From contig NZ_JAPYPG010000006.1 of the NCBI RefSeq assembly GCF_029937755.1, forward strand, positions 1 to 64,000: DNA of 64,000 bases. The letters are read 5' to 3'. The position numbers were made by a program, and so were the translations under genes. The notes below the pieces were generated by a model. It saw only the letters and a list, made by a program, of their open reading frames with translations, was not told the DNA's origin and searched no databases. This DNA comes from Henriciella sp. GTDB lineage: Bacteria > Pseudomonadota > Alphaproteobacteria > Caulobacterales > Hyphomonadaceae. This document shows positions 36,801-45,833 of the stretch, one piece after another (the stretch's first letter is position 1; the number at the start of each line of letters is the position of its first letter).

Positions 36801-37143
36801 GTTCGACGCCATATTTTTCGAGCGTGCCGTCGCGATAGAGATCGAGCGCACAGTTCAGCGCTGTCTGGCCGCCCATGGTCGGCAGGATCGCGTCCGGCTT
36901 TTCTGCAGCGATAATCTTTTCGACAAACCCCGGCGTGATCGGTTCGACATAGGTCGCATCCGCAAGGTCGGGATCGGTCATGATGGTAGCGGGATTGGAA
37001 TTCACCAGGATGACCCGGTAGCCCTCGGATTTGAGGGCCTTTACTGCCTGGACACCGGAATAGTCGAACTCGCAGGCCTGCCCGATAATGATCGGGCCAG
37101 CACCGATAACGAGGATGGACTTCAAATCGGTGCGTTTTGGCAT
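33865..37143 (-). CDS. carB: Carbamoyl-phosphate synthase large subunit
   Basis: The 1092-aa CarB makes carbamoyl phosphate from bicarbonate, ammonia and two ATP. It has two homologous ATP-grasp halves. The N-half starts [20 protein letters not shown] and carries [19 protein letters not shown]. The C-half starts [20 protein letters not shown] and has [21 protein letters not shown]. An oligomerisation region lies between them (about 405-555), and a C-terminal MGS-like allosteric domain follows (about 945-1092). Its partner carA is 9 kb away, so subunit balance depends on two promoters. A 69-base gap separates its stop from the greA start region. Confidence 0.97.
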   Translation of the reverse strand: MPKRTDLKSILVIGAGPIIIGQACEFDYSGVQAVKALKSEGYRVILVNSNPATIMTDPDLADATYVEPITPGFVEKIIAAEKPDAILPTMGGQTALNCALDLYRDGTLEKYGVELIGARADAIEMAEDRRLFREAMDRIGLENPKAAIVAAPEIKNDAGKIIGYDRIGGLQQAMDVLEEVGLPAIIRPAYTLGGTGGGVAYNVEEYEEIVRSGLAASPVGQVLIDESLLGWKEFEMEVVRDKADNAIIICAIENIDPMGVHTGDSITVAPALTLTDKEYQIMRNASIAVLREIGVETGGSNVQFAVDPDSGRLVVIEMNPRVSRSSALASKATGFPIAKIAAKLAVGYTLDELTNDITGVTPASFEPTIDYVVTKIPRFAFEKYKGAEPLLTTAMKSVGEAMAIGRNFQESLQKALCSLETGLTGLNETEAETEEQLHSELARPTPDRLRHVAQAFRKGFTVEDIYRITGIDRWFLRQIAALIETEEGLRRDGLPDNAHDMTVIKGMGFSDARLGELTGQSEKAVRTGRHKLGVRPVYKRIDTCAAEFAAKTPYLYSTYEHPPYGQTQADDEAGVSDRKKAIILGGGPNRIGQGIEFDYCCCHAAFAMEEIGVESIMVNCNPETVSTDYDTSDRLYFEPLTEEHVSEIIAKEQSAGELQGVIVQFGGQTPLKLATPLHEAGIPILGTSPTSIDLAEDRERFAAMLDRLNIQQAPSATARSEEEALEKARDLGYPIMLRPSYVLGGRAMEICRDDADVKSFAKEAMKVSGDQSLFLDRYLADAIEVDIDALCDETNVHVAGIMEHIEEAGVHSGDSACALPPYSLSEEIKKRLSDSAAALARELKVRGLINIQFAVKGDEIFVLEANPRASRTVPFVAKAVGAPIAKIAAKVMAGASLTDFDLSKAVPRRVAVKEAIFPFARFPGVDPVLGPEMRSTGEVMGWDDDFGAAFLKSQAAVDVHLPTEGCVFMSVKDGDKENVIAPAQDLVDLGFSLIATSGTAAFLESKGLPVKAVNKVNEGQPHIVDLMINGGVQLVFNTTEGVQSLKDSASIRRTALTRKIPYFTTLAASRASVQAIRALRDRDLTVRPLQTA

Positions 37144-37184
37144 CGTCTTTCCTCGCTACTCGTGACCGTCAGTCAAACGCGTGC

Positions 37185-37214
37185 GCTATAGCGAGGAGTC
37201 GAGGGTGTGGGCAA
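37185..37214 (-). promoter_or_regulatory. Candidate carB promoter
   Basis: On the minus strand TTGCCC (37214-37209) and TATAGC (37190-37185) are spaced by 18 bases and lie about 42 bases upstream of the carB ATG. The -10 lies in a perfect palindrome, CGCTATAGCG (37184-37193). Confidence 0.5.
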
Positions 37215-37273
37215 GGCCGGTGTGGGGCAAAACTGCTGTCTGTGGCGTTTTGGTCCACAAATACAACCAACCG

Positions 37274-37603
37274 TCAGGGATAGAGTGAGACACCGTCCAT
37301 CGTCTGTACCGCTTCGATCGCGGTGCATTTGGCGAAACCCACTTCAGGTCCGGCGCAGGTAATGCGTGCATCAATCATCAGATGGGCCTTGTCCGATCGG
37401 ACGGCACAAGAAACGGCTGTTCCGCTCTGGCCGGCCTCCATATCCGTAACGTCTGAGACCAGGTCGGTCGGGAGAATCTCGGCGGCCTTGTCCAGGGCTG
37501 CTTCGCACGCCGTCATCGCGGTCTCATTCGGTGCCGGCTCTGCGGTACAGGCACAAAGCCAAAGGGCGACTGAAATTGTGACGATGGTGAGAAACCGGAT
37601 CAT
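37274..37603 (-). CDS. Small cysteine-rich lipoprotein of unknown function
   Basis: The 109-aa product starts at MIRFLTIVTISVALWLCAC (ATG 37603); the ORF-track start adds 39 residues that read through intergenic sequence. The signal ends in a lipobox-like LCAC. The mature domain has four further Cys residues (TACEAA, VSCAVR, ITCAGP, AKCTAI), enough for two disulfides. I do not recognise the family. It is a small envelope protein transcribed toward the carB promoter region. Confidence 0.72.
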   Translation of the reverse strand: MIRFLTIVTISVALWLCACTAEPAPNETAMTACEAALDKAAEILPTDLVSDVTDMEAGQSGTAVSCAVRSDKAHLMIDARITCAGPEVGFAKCTAIEAVQTMDGVSLYP

Positions 37604-37723
37604 GAGCGAGCCTTTCCAAGCATTGAAGCCGATCCGAACTGAAAGGTTCCTGAAATTCGACCCAAGAACTGGGGCCAAGCAGGCGGCGTGCCATTTGCCG
37701 AAAATTGTCTGTACAAACAAAAT

Positions 37724-37755
37724 GCCCCCGCATCCGGGGACATGGATGCGGGGGC
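37724..37755 (-). terminator. Rho-independent terminator of the glycine-zipper gene
   Basis: GCCCCCGCATCC and GGATGCGGGGGC form a perfect 12-bp stem with an 8-base loop. On the minus strand it is followed by ATTTTGTTTG. It lies 51 bases beyond the stop of the glycine-zipper lipoprotein gene. Confidence 0.8.
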
Positions 37756-37805
37756 TTGTGCCTGCCTCGTGGAGGGGGGACTAGGCAGGAACTTGTCGCG
37801 CTGGC

Positions 37806-38144
37806 CTACCAGCGGTTCGGATCGTAGGGATACTCGTCATAGGCGTTGGCGTAGCCGTCGCCATCACTATCCTTTTCATCGGGCTGGTCCTTCACGCCGG
37901 GCGTGTCACAATCGGCTGCTTCCGTGCAGCCCTTGGCAGCACCAGCAGCGCCACCGACTGCAGCACCGATGGCCGCGCCCTTGCCAGCGTCGCCATCACC
38001 AGTGTTGTTACCAATCACAGCACCGGCCACGGCACCCGCAGCGGCGCCCGCGGCGGCGTTGCGTTCAGTGTAACCCGACTGGGTACATGCGGCCATGATC
38101 AGGCCCGTTGCTGCAATAGCGGTGGTTTTCATCAGGGTCTTCAT
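37806..38144 (-). CDS. Glycine-zipper lipoprotein with C-terminal calcium-type repeat
   Basis: The 112-aa product starts MKTLMKTTAIAATGLIMAAC (ATG 38144), with the lipobox Cys at residue 20. A glycine-zipper stretch (about 30-70; AAGAAAGAVAGAVIGNNTGD, GAAIGAAVGGAAGAAKG) resembles YMGG-like/OmpA-associated lipoproteins that insert in membranes. It ends in DSDGDGYANAYDEYPYDPNR, a DxDxDG motif like thrombospondin type-3 or EF-hand-like calcium repeats. The combination suggests a small outer-membrane lipoprotein that binds Ca2+; binding is inferred from motif only. Confidence 0.85.
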   Translation of the reverse strand: MKTLMKTTAIAATGLIMAACTQSGYTERNAAAGAAAGAVAGAVIGNNTGDGDAGKGAAIGAAVGGAAGAAKGCTEAADCDTPGVKDQPDEKDSDGDGYANAYDEYPYDPNRW

Positions 38145-38273
38145 GGGGATAGCTCCCTTTGCTTGTTTCGCGCCGGACCAACGTCGCGTCACATGAAGGG
38201 TTCCGGCCCCATATGGTGAACTCTGTGAAAGCTTTGGGGCGCGGCGATGGCTCCCGTGGGCCCGCAGGCCTGC

Positions 38274-39545
38274 CTATTCGACCAGCCTGGCCTCTCGCCG
38301 CGGCTTGATCACGAGGGGGAGATCCGTTTCGGTCATATCAAAATCGATGGCGAGCCGGCCCTGGTTGGAAACCTCAAGGGTATTACTGACGATCTGCAGA
38401 TAGGGCGACTTGGTGCGTCCGCCGCCGCCTTGAGTGACCTCGATATCGTAGGAGGGCATGTAGATCACGCCTTCGACATCGATCTTGCCGCGAATGCGCA
38501 TCTGGCGCTTCCAGTTTTTTGACAAATTGATCTGTGCGAAGGCAATTCCCGCCGTCTCGCCGTGTGCGGGCGCGGTGATCTTGAGCTCACTGCCGCTCTT
38601 GATGTCGATCTGCCCGGTGCGATCATCAAAAATGAAAGTAACGCCCTCAGCGGTGAGAGATCCGCGCGCATCAATTTTAAGTCCACCGCCGCGAAAGATG
38701 TAGACACCGGGTTCGAGCGTTACATTACGCGCCCTAATGGTTAGCCCGCCGCAGTAGAGGCCGGGCGTAAGCCGTGTCGAGCCAATGCGCACAATATTTG
38801 CACTGACAGAGTCGCACAGCCCGGACACAGGCAGGTCATAGCCCTCCAGCGGATCGGGAAGTGGCTGGCAATCAGATTCCGGTTCGGGCTCGACACCGGC
38901 ACGAATATCCTGATCGACTTCGCCAACGGCGCAGAAGGCGCGCGCGGTTGCGCTGCCACCGGAAAAGCGCATCGCTTGAGAACTGTCTGAGTTGGTCCAG
39001 ACGATGCAGTTCGTTGCGTCGAGCGTTCCCTGGTCCTTGATGCGCATCCCTGCGTTTCGCTCTTCCAGCGTCAGTATGCAGAGGGGGAAGCCCCAGGTTG
39101 CCTCGGCCACGGAACGCCGGCGCATCGGCGTGGTGGCACTCTTCCCGGCAAATTTCGAGAAGTAATTCACCGGTTTGAATTCAAGTTCGACCGACAGGCG
39201 CGTATGCTGCCCGTAGGCATCCTCAGTGACTGCCGCAACATCAAGGTCGCGCAGCTCATAATTGGAATTGTTCGTCGCCAGTATGGTCGCCTCGTGCCTG
39301 GCGGCTTCAAGGCGTTCATTGGACTTCGGCGAGGCGTGGTTCAGGAAGACTGTTGCCCCACCCAGGGCCGATGCATCGGCGGCAAGCTGCAGCTGATGCC
39401 CTGAGCGTGTGTCCATCCCGAGCGCAATGGTCGCGCCAACCATAGCCATGATGGACATCAGGCTGATGGCAAAAATCGGCATGGTGCTGCCGGCAGAGCG
39501 CGACAACAATTGCGGGAAGGTTTTTTTGACCTTGCGAAAGCTCAT
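38274..39545 (-). CDS. TadG-like pilus-assembly-type membrane protein
   Basis: I start at MSFRKVKKTFPQLLS (ATG 39545). The single N-terminal anchor AGSTMPIFAISLMSIMAMVGATIALGMD, followed by GHQLQLAADASALGGATVFL, is the TadE/TadG-like signature of Flp pilus-associated proteins. The periplasmic region has Cys-containing segments (FPLCILTLEERN; GLYCGGLTIRARNVTLEPGV) and looks beta-helical, with no obvious vWA domain. No other tad genes are nearby, so it is an orphan TadG-like protein. The start codon is preceded by a TTAA-N6-TTAA sequence. Confidence 0.8.
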   Translation of the reverse strand: MSFRKVKKTFPQLLSRSAGSTMPIFAISLMSIMAMVGATIALGMDTRSGHQLQLAADASALGGATVFLNHASPKSNERLEAARHEATILATNNSNYELRDLDVAAVTEDAYGQHTRLSVELEFKPVNYFSKFAGKSATTPMRRRSVAEATWGFPLCILTLEERNAGMRIKDQGTLDATNCIVWTNSDSSQAMRFSGGSATARAFCAVGEVDQDIRAGVEPEPESDCQPLPDPLEGYDLPVSGLCDSVSANIVRIGSTRLTPGLYCGGLTIRARNVTLEPGVYIFRGGGLKIDARGSLTAEGVTFIFDDRTGQIDIKSGSELKITAPAHGETAGIAFAQINLSKNWKRQMRIRGKIDVEGVIYMPSYDIEVTQGGGGRTKSPYLQIVSNTLEVSNQGRLAIDFDMTETDLPLVIKPRREARLVE

Positions 39546-39568
39546 GCCATATCTAACATTGATAGGGG

Positions 39569-39582
39569 TTAACAATGCTTAA
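39569..39582. promoter_or_regulatory. CtrA-like TTAA-N6-TTAA sequence
   Basis: TTAACAATGCTTAA lies 24 bases upstream of the TadG-like start. The CtrA consensus is TTAA-N7-TTAA, so the spacing is one base short. In Caulobacter relatives CtrA controls many pilus genes, hence the mention. Confidence 0.3.
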
Positions 39583-39648
39583 TACTTACTGCTTTAATTT
39601 AGCAGAGGCAGAGACTACCGCAGTTTCGGTATTGGAGTGTTGTAAACT

Positions 39649-40848
39649 TTAAAGACCTAATACTCTCTTGGCGATAATATTGCGCTGGATTTCATTCGTC
39701 CCGCCATAGATCGATTGCGCCCGTGTGCCGAAATAGACCGAGACCCCCGGGGCCGCGAATGCAGCCGAAGCATCGCCCTCCAGCCAGCCCGGGCTGACAG
39801 AGTCAGCGAACCCGCGAACGCCGTTCAGCGCGGCGGCATCGAGGTAGAGCGTGGTGATCTGCTGAGCTGCAGTGGTGGCGAGGACCTTGATGATGGAAGC
39901 CTCCTTGCCGGGCGCTCCGCCATCCTTGACCGCAGAGAGTACCCGCAACACCGTCATCTCGAGCGCATCCACGGCGAGGCTGGCATCCGACAGTTTTCGG
40001 GCGAAGTCCGGATCATCGATGAGGCGTGAATTGCCTCCCGTCGGAACGGCGCTTGCGATCTCGCGCAGGTGCCTGATCTGCTTACGCTTGCCGCCGATGC
40101 GCGCATAGGACGTGCGCTCATGGCCGAGCAGGTACTGGCTGTAGGTCCAGCCCTTGCCCTCCTCGCCGATAAGATAGTCCACCGGCACGCGGACATTCTC
40201 GAAATGTACCTGGTTGAGGGCGTGCTTGCCGTCGATGGTGATGATCGGGGTAACGGTGACGCCCGGCCGGTCCATCTCGGAGATGATGAAGCTGATGCCT
40301 TCCTGCTTCTTGCCGGAATTGTCGGTTCGCGCGAGGCAGAATATCCAGTCGGCGTGCTGGGCCGCAGACGTCCAGATCTTGGTGCCGTTGAGGACATACT
40401 CATCGCCTTCGCGCACGGCGGAGAATTGCAGCGAGGCGAGGTCGGACCCGGCCTCGGGTTCGGAATAGCCCTGCGCCCAGCCTTCGCGGCCCTCGCGGAT
40501 GCCGGGCAGCCAGCGCTGTTTCTGCGCGTCGGTGCCGAAAGTGTAGAGGATCGGCCCGACATAGACGACGCCCATAGGCGTCACGGTCGGCACGCCGGCG
40601 CGCTCCAGTTCCTCGTCGAAGATGTATTGCTCCTCAAGCGACCAGCCCGGCCCGCCATGCTCGCTCGGCCAGGCGGTGGCCAGCCAGCCCTTCTGTCCTA
40701 GGGCCTGTTCGGACTTGCGGACTTCCTCTGTGGTTAGCGACGCGCCGCGTCGGGTCTTCTCGAGGATGTCTTTCGGAAACTCATTGGCGAAGAAGGCCCG
40801 CACATCCGCGCGGAAGCCTTCGAGGGCGGGATCGGTCTTGAGGTCCAT
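39649..40848 (-). CDS. Acyl-CoA dehydrogenase family protein
   Basis: The 399-aa flavoprotein removes two hydrogens from an acyl-CoA. The N-terminal helical domain is followed by QGYSEPEAGSDLASLQFSAV and ILNGTKIWTSAAQ-like YVLNGTKIWTSAAQHADWIF (FAD/substrate motifs). The C-terminal helical domain ends IYGGTNEIQRNIIAKRVLGL, the standard family end. The distal-region sequence (LGHERTSYARIGGKRKQIRH) resembles the large-chain or sterol-type ACAD group; the substrate cannot be told. It has no electron-transfer partner gene next to it. Confidence 0.93.
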   Translation of the reverse strand: MDLKTDPALEGFRADVRAFFANEFPKDILEKTRRGASLTTEEVRKSEQALGQKGWLATAWPSEHGGPGWSLEEQYIFDEELERAGVPTVTPMGVVYVGPILYTFGTDAQKQRWLPGIREGREGWAQGYSEPEAGSDLASLQFSAVREGDEYVLNGTKIWTSAAQHADWIFCLARTDNSGKKQEGISFIISEMDRPGVTVTPIITIDGKHALNQVHFENVRVPVDYLIGEEGKGWTYSQYLLGHERTSYARIGGKRKQIRHLREIASAVPTGGNSRLIDDPDFARKLSDASLAVDALEMTVLRVLSAVKDGGAPGKEASIIKVLATTAAQQITTLYLDAAALNGVRGFADSVSPGWLEGDASAAFAAPGVSVYFGTRAQSIYGGTNEIQRNIIAKRVLGL

Positions 40849-40897
40849 GCGGAGACCTTACCTCAAGGGCTCCGTCCGGTCAGGGTATGCCCTCGGG

Positions 40898-41635
40898 TCA
40901 GCTCCAGCGCTTTGCGAGCCTTTGGTCCATCTCGCTGGCTTCGCCCTTTTGCGCGCCGGCATAGCCTGTGACGGCATCCGCCACGAAGGGGTTGGACTGG
41001 CGTTCCTGACCGAAGGTGCTCATCGCGCCGTGGCCCGGGATGAAGCGCATCTCGTTGCCGAGCGGCCAGAGCTTTGACGTGATCGAGTCGATCAGCTGCT
41101 GGTGATTGCCGCGCGGAAAGTCTGTCCGCCCGATCGAACCCTGGAAAAGGACATCGCCAACGAAGGCGAGGGCTGCATCCTTGTTGTGAATGACCACATG
41201 GCCCGGCGTATGGCCGGGGCAGTGCGCAACGCCGAATTTTACCCCGTCGAGTTCCAGCTCATCGCCATCCTCGAGGTAGCGGTCGGGCGTAACGTCCTGG
41301 CCATCGGTGATGCCATAGCGTTTGCCGGACTCCTCGATCATGTCGAGCAGCCACTGGTCGTCCTTGTGCGGGCCGATGATCTCGCAGCCCGTGCGGTCCT
41401 TCACGGCCTTTGCGGCGCCGGCATGGTCCATATGGCCGTGCGTCAGCCAGACGCCGACGATCTTCACGCCGAACTGTTCGGCCGCCCCCATCAGCTTGTC
41501 GATGTCGCCGCCCGGATCGACAAACACGCCTTCCATGGTCTCGATCGACCAGATCATGGAGGTGTTCTGCTGCAGCGGCGTCGTCGGGATGACGCGGATT
41601 TCGAGCTTCGGCTTGTTCGGCTGTTGGTCTGTCAT
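40898..41635 (-). CDS. Metallo-beta-lactamase fold hydrolase, glyoxalase II-like
   Basis: The 245-aa MBL protein has the metal motif THGHMDHAG (about residues 66-74), the later His in HCPGHTPGH, the bridging Asp in FVGDVLFQGSIGRTDFPRGN, and a final His in FIPGHGAMS. The QGSIGRTDFPRG block is typical of YcbL-type type II glyoxalases, which hydrolyse glutathione thioesters such as S-lactoylglutathione. It is cytoplasmic. The PqiA-like gene follows downstream on the same strand side, separated by 5 bases from its end. Confidence 0.92.
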   Translation of the reverse strand: MTDQQPNKPKLEIRVIPTTPLQQNTSMIWSIETMEGVFVDPGGDIDKLMGAAEQFGVKIVGVWLTHGHMDHAGAAKAVKDRTGCEIIGPHKDDQWLLDMIEESGKRYGITDGQDVTPDRYLEDGDELELDGVKFGVAHCPGHTPGHVVIHNKDAALAFVGDVLFQGSIGRTDFPRGNHQQLIDSITSKLWPLGNEMRFIPGHGAMSTFGQERQSNPFVADAVTGYAGAQKGEASEMDQRLAKRWS

Positions 41636-41640
41636 GGCTT

Positions 41641-42168
41641 CTAGTTAGTGTCCGGTTTCCATCTCGAAAAGGATAGTCGGAGTGTTGCGATATTATTCAA
41701 CACCACACCGACGGTGAAATAGTAGAGGCCGATGCGCGGATAGAAGCCGACATAGGCCATGGTCTGCGACAGGCCGATGAGCAGGGCGGCAAGAAAAACA
41801 TCCAGCATCGACCACTTGCCGAGCACGTTCAGCCACCAGGCGAGCTTCGGCGAGGGCGGTGCGCCGCGCCGGAAGATGATCGCCGCGAGCAGCGACTTCG
41901 ACAGCGGGAAGACGCCGGAGAAGAAGATCACGACGAGCCCCATGAAGACGAGATCGAACTCGAACAGGGTCCGCACTACGCCCCAGAGATTATACTCGAT
42001 CTGCAGGCCGATTGTGTTCGGCTTCATGATGGAGGGCTGGGAAATGCCCATGATGATCAGCGCGGCCGAGACATAGAGTGTCCATTCGGCCAGCACGTCG
42101 ATCAGCTTGCTCGGCAGCTTGCCGGACTTTGCGCCGGTCTGTTCTGATGAAGACGGGGTATCGCTCAT
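41641..42168 (-). CDS. Paraquat-inducible protein A (PqiA)-like membrane protein
   Basis: The 175-aa protein starts at MSDTPSSSEQTGAKSGKLPS (ATG 42168). It has four hydrophobic segments: WTLYVSAALIIMGISQP, DLVFMGLVVIFFSGVFPLSK, WSMLDVFLAALLIGLSQTM and FYPRIGLYYFTVGVVLN. LGKWSMLDVFLAALLIG is the PqiA-domain signature. Full PqiA has two such domains plus zinc motifs; this is a single-domain form without obvious CxxC. PqiA proteins work with MCE-type lipid transport, but no pqiB is here. It stands immediately upstream of the MBL gene in the leftward direction. Confidence 0.82.
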   Translation of the reverse strand: MSDTPSSSEQTGAKSGKLPSKLIDVLAEWTLYVSAALIIMGISQPSIMKPNTIGLQIEYNLWGVVRTLFEFDLVFMGLVVIFFSGVFPLSKSLLAAIIFRRGAPPSPKLAWWLNVLGKWSMLDVFLAALLIGLSQTMAYVGFYPRIGLYYFTVGVVLNNIATLRLSFSRWKPDTN

Positions 42169-42284
42169 GGGTGGGTGACCTTCAGCGGCTCGCACGTGCC
42201 CTGTCAACGCTTCCAACCATGCGCGTTCGGAACTAGTGTCACGGAAAGGCGCTTCAAAGCTGGCAACCGGGAGAGGCTCAATAC

Positions 42285-43196
42285 ATGAAACGCGGCATCA
42301 TCGTTCTGATCGCGCTTGCCGGTCTGGCTGTCTATTATTTCTCAAATCAGGAAACGAACCCTTATTCGGGGCAGAGCGAGTTCAACGCCATTTCCGTTGA
42401 GCAGGCGAGCCAGCTTGGCGCACAGTCCTACCAGCAGATCCTGCAGCAGGAGCGCGGCAGCGTCCTATGCCGGACGGGTGCGTCGCCGTGCGATCCGAAC
42501 GCCCGGGAGCTCGTGGCAACGGTACGCGAGATTGGCCAGCGCCTGCAGGAAGCCGCGATCGATTACGAGCAGGACCTGCTCGAAGAAGGCTGGGAATTCG
42601 AGCCCGTCGCGCCGGATTTCGCGTGGACCTACAATGTCATCGAGTCCGCGCAGCCTAACGCGTTCTGTCTGCCGGGCGGCTATGTCGCGGTCTATACGGG
42701 CATTATCGACATTACTGGCGACAATAACGGCCTGGTGACGCAGGCGGATATTCAGGATCCTGACATGCTCGCCGTGGTTATGGGCCACGAGATCGGTCAC
42801 GCGCTGGCCCATCACGGGGCCAAGCGGATGAGCCAGGGTCAGCTGGCCCAGCTTGGCATGGCGGCCGTTGCCGTCGGCATTGGCGACATGGATACCGGCC
42901 AGCGCCAGATGGTCCTTCAGGCCATGGGTGTCGCCACACAAGGCGGCCTCATGGCCTTCTCCCGGCAGCACGAAACCGAAGCGGACAGGATTGGCCTCGA
43001 GCTGCTCGTGCGGGCCTGCTACGACCCACGGGAAGCGCCTGACCTGTGGGAACGGATGGGGCAGGTTGGCGGTCAACGCCCACCCGAATGGCTTTCAACA
43101 CACCCGGCGTCGGAAACCCGCGCGCAGAACTTCCGCGAATGGATGCCGGAATATGTCGAGAAGTATGAGCGCCGCTGCGGGGCCTTGCCGTCCTGA
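42285..43196 (+). CDS. M48 family metallopeptidase
   Basis: The 303-aa peptidase begins with a hydrophobic signal/anchor (GIIVLIALAGLAVYYF). The zinc site is AVVMGHEIGHALAHHGAKRM (HExxH), and the third ligand Glu is in RQHETEADRIGLELLVRACY. The preceding NAFCLPGGYVAVYTGII is typical of Oma1/LoiP-type M48B proteases, which handle misfolded membrane or periplasmic proteins. Two Cys near residues 62-69 (LCRTGASPCD) could form a disulfide, in line with a periplasmic location. Confidence 0.93.
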   Translation: MKRGIIVLIALAGLAVYYFSNQETNPYSGQSEFNAISVEQASQLGAQSYQQILQQERGSVLCRTGASPCDPNARELVATVREIGQRLQEAAIDYEQDLLEEGWEFEPVAPDFAWTYNVIESAQPNAFCLPGGYVAVYTGIIDITGDNNGLVTQADIQDPDMLAVVMGHEIGHALAHHGAKRMSQGQLAQLGMAAVAVGIGDMDTGQRQMVLQAMGVATQGGLMAFSRQHETEADRIGLELLVRACYDPREAPDLWERMGQVGGQRPPEWLSTHPASETRAQNFREWMPEYVEKYERRCGALPS

Positions 43197-43265
43197 GCAC
43201 GCCGCCTTCGGCTCGCCGCAATCCTGCAGTGAGGTCGCGGATAAAGAACCAGAAGGGGACGCCTT

Positions 43266-43772
43266 ATGAAACGCCACCTGATTGCAGGTCTTTTCGCCTG
43301 CGGCTTGAGCGCTGCAGCCACCGCCGAGACTGAAGTCAAAACGGTCCAGGGGGATTTGCCGGGCGAAGCGGAGTTCGAGGCGCTTCAGGGCCTTGAGGAC
43401 CTTCAGGATGGTGATGTCGCGCTGCTGGATCTCAACATGCTGCCACTGGCCTGGCCGTCTGTCATGGACGCTGAGGGCAAGATCACGACGCCGCAAACCT
43501 GCGAATTCGGCATGATGGAGGGCGTGGAACAGGTGTCTGTCCCCACCGGGTCGAACCATCTCCTGATGTCGGTCTGGCTTGGGGACCGCGAAAATCATGC
43601 TGCCAACGGACTGTCCTGCGAGTACTCGCCCGTCACGGGTGGAGACGCGCAACAGGATTGGGCGAGGATCCGCCTGACGGGCTGCTATCTCGTGCGAGGC
43701 GTATCAATTCCGACAGCGCGAAAGCTTGTCCTCAATCCGCTGCCTGCTTCAGCTTGTGGGCTTCACGACTAG
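43266..43772 (+). CDS. Secreted protein of unknown function
   Basis: The 168-aa protein has a signal peptide (MKRHLIAGLFACGLSAAATAE) and no recognised domain. The mature part holds four Cys residues (TCEFGM, SCEYSP, GCYLVRG, ACGLHD), suggesting two disulfides in the periplasm. It lies 69 bases after the M48 gene in the same direction and could be its cotranscribed partner. A GGGGACG-type ribosome site precedes the ATG. Confidence 0.75.
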   Translation: MKRHLIAGLFACGLSAAATAETEVKTVQGDLPGEAEFEALQGLEDLQDGDVALLDLNMLPLAWPSVMDAEGKITTPQTCEFGMMEGVEQVSVPTGSNHLLMSVWLGDRENHAANGLSCEYSPVTGGDAQQDWARIRLTGCYLVRGVSIPTARKLVLNPLPASACGLHD

Positions 43773-43825
43773 GCTCGCCGCCCTATAACGGGGGCTGATG
43801 CAACCGTCCCCGGGGAGAGCTGAAA

Positions 43826-45829
43826 ATGTCCTTCAAGTCTGCGAAGTCCGGCGCAAGCGCGCTGGGTGCCATGCTGCTGGCGAGCGCCTGCGCCACCTCC
43901 AACCTGCCGCAAGGGGCCCCGCCTGTTGATCCGCTTGCGCCACCGACGGCGATGAACACACCGGGTGGTGGCAAGCAGCCAGTCGAGCGGGTCACCGACG
44001 GCAATCTCGTCATGGAGAACATCCCCGAGATTCCCGCGGCCGTTAGCGAAGGTCTCCGACAGTACCAGAACGTCCGCACGCACAGCTTCGCCGACTGGAC
44101 CGACCAGGGCATTCTGATCACGACGCGGTTCGGTGAGGTGAGCCAGGTCCACCATGTGCGCTTTCCGGGCGCAGTGCGCCGGCAGATCACCTTTTACGAA
44201 GAGCCCGTTCGCGGTGCTGACGTCAATCCGGAGGGCGGCGCTTTCCTGTTTGCCAAGGATACCGGCGGTGACGAGTTCTATCAGGGCTATCTCAAGGACC
44301 TGGAAGACGGCAGTGTCACCCAGTTTACCGAACCGGGCACCCGTAATGGTGGCCTGATCTGGTCCGATCAGGGTGACAGGGCGGTGTGGTATGAAGCTCG
44401 CGACGGGGACCCGGACTATGACATCATGGTTGGTGATCCGGCCCAGCCGTCCACCATCCGCGTCGCTCATGAAGGGGAGGGGGCCCTCTTTCCGGTCGAT
44501 TTTTCGGCTGACGGCGGGACGGTGGCTGTGCAGCAGTACATATCCATCCAGAAAAGCGGTATCTTCACCCTCGACCTGCAGTCGGGCGCATTCACCGAGA
44601 TCAATCCGGGGCTCGATGTTGCTTATGACGGCCTGTACCTGCTGGAGGACGGCTCGGTCCTGACCTCGACGGACGAGGGGTCGGAATTCAAGAACCTTGT
44701 CCGCGTTGACCCTGCCACCGGCGAAATGACGTCCTATACCGATGCGATCGACTGGGATGTGGAATCCTATGCGCTGTCGCCCGATGAGGATCTCGTCGCG
44801 TTTTCCATTAATGAGGGCGGCTTGAGTTCAATCAAGCTACTCGACATGGACTCCGGCATGGTCATCGACGGGCCGGACCTTCCAGTCGGCGTCACGGGCG
44901 GACTTGTGTTCGATCCGATGGGCCAGAATGTCGGCTTCACCTTCACCGGGGCGACCAGCCCGGCGGACGCGTATTCTTTCGACGTTGATACCCTCGAACT
45001 CACACGCTGGACAGAAGCCGAGGTCGGCGGGCTCGATACCGGTGAATTCGTCAGCCCGACCTTTTTTGACTATCCGAATGACGACGGCATGGACATTCCG
45101 GCCTTCGTCTACCGTCCTGAAAGCGACGGGCCGCATCCGGTCATTATCTCCATACATGGCGGGCCGGAAGGACAGTCACGACCGTACTTTTCATCGACCT
45201 ATCAGTATTGGGTGAACGAGCTGGGCGCGGCGGTCGTCGTTCCAAACGTTCGCGGCTCGGCCGGCTATGGCAAGACCTATGTGAGTCTCGACAACGGCCT
45301 GAACCGCAAGAAATCAGTCGAGGATATTGGCGCGCTACTCGACTGGATCGAAACGCAGCCTGACCTCGACAGCGACAATGTCCTTGTCTTTGGCGGCTCC
45401 TATGGCGGCTATATGGTGCTGGCCTCCATGGTTGATTACGATGAGCGGCTCGCCGGCGGCATCGACATCGTCGGGATTTCGGACTTCCGTACCTTCCTTG
45501 AGAACACCAAAGGCTACCGCCGCGATCTGCGCCGCGCCGAATACGGGGATGAGCGCGATCCGGAGATCGCCGCCTTCTTCAGGGAAATCTCGCCGCTCAG
45601 GAACGCTGGGGAGATTTCCAAGCCGCTCTTCATCATCCAGGGCGCTAACGATCCACGGGTGCCAGCGTCCGAGGCCGAACAGATCCTGCGTGCGGTCCGT
45701 GCCAATGGCGGCGAAGCCTGGTTCCTGCTCGCCATGGATGAGGGTCATGGCTTCCAGAAGAAGTCCAATCGCGACTTCCAGAGTGAAGCCCAGACCATGT
45801 TCATCAGGAAGGTGCTGGATACCGAGTAA
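43826..45829 (+). CDS. S9 family peptidase (prolyl oligopeptidase/acylaminoacyl type)
   Basis: The 667-aa protein has a lipoprotein-like N-terminus (ALGAMLLASAC, Cys near residue 22). A beta-propeller follows (about 70-410), then an alpha/beta-hydrolase catalytic domain. The active Ser is in VFGGSYGGYM, the Asp in IQGANDPRVPASEAEQ, and the His in AMDEGHGFQKK. HGGPEGQSRPYFSSTYQYWV is the oxyanion region typical of the S9C group. It trims peptides, probably in the periplasm. It lies 4 bases from the convergent oxygenase gene. Confidence 0.93.
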   Translation: MSFKSAKSGASALGAMLLASACATSNLPQGAPPVDPLAPPTAMNTPGGGKQPVERVTDGNLVMENIPEIPAAVSEGLRQYQNVRTHSFADWTDQGILITTRFGEVSQVHHVRFPGAVRRQITFYEEPVRGADVNPEGGAFLFAKDTGGDEFYQGYLKDLEDGSVTQFTEPGTRNGGLIWSDQGDRAVWYEARDGDPDYDIMVGDPAQPSTIRVAHEGEGALFPVDFSADGGTVAVQQYISIQKSGIFTLDLQSGAFTEINPGLDVAYDGLYLLEDGSVLTSTDEGSEFKNLVRVDPATGEMTSYTDAIDWDVESYALSPDEDLVAFSINEGGLSSIKLLDMDSGMVIDGPDLPVGVTGGLVFDPMGQNVGFTFTGATSPADAYSFDVDTLELTRWTEAEVGGLDTGEFVSPTFFDYPNDDGMDIPAFVYRPESDGPHPVIISIHGGPEGQSRPYFSSTYQYWVNELGAAVVVPNVRGSAGYGKTYVSLDNGLNRKKSVEDIGALLDWIETQPDLDSDNVLVFGGSYGGYMVLASMVDYDERLAGGIDIVGISDFRTFLENTKGYRRDLRRAEYGDERDPEIAAFFREISPLRNAGEISKPLFIIQGANDPRVPASEAEQILRAVRANGGEAWFLLAMDEGHGFQKKSNRDFQSEAQTMFIRKVLDTE

Positions 45830-45833
45830 GCGG

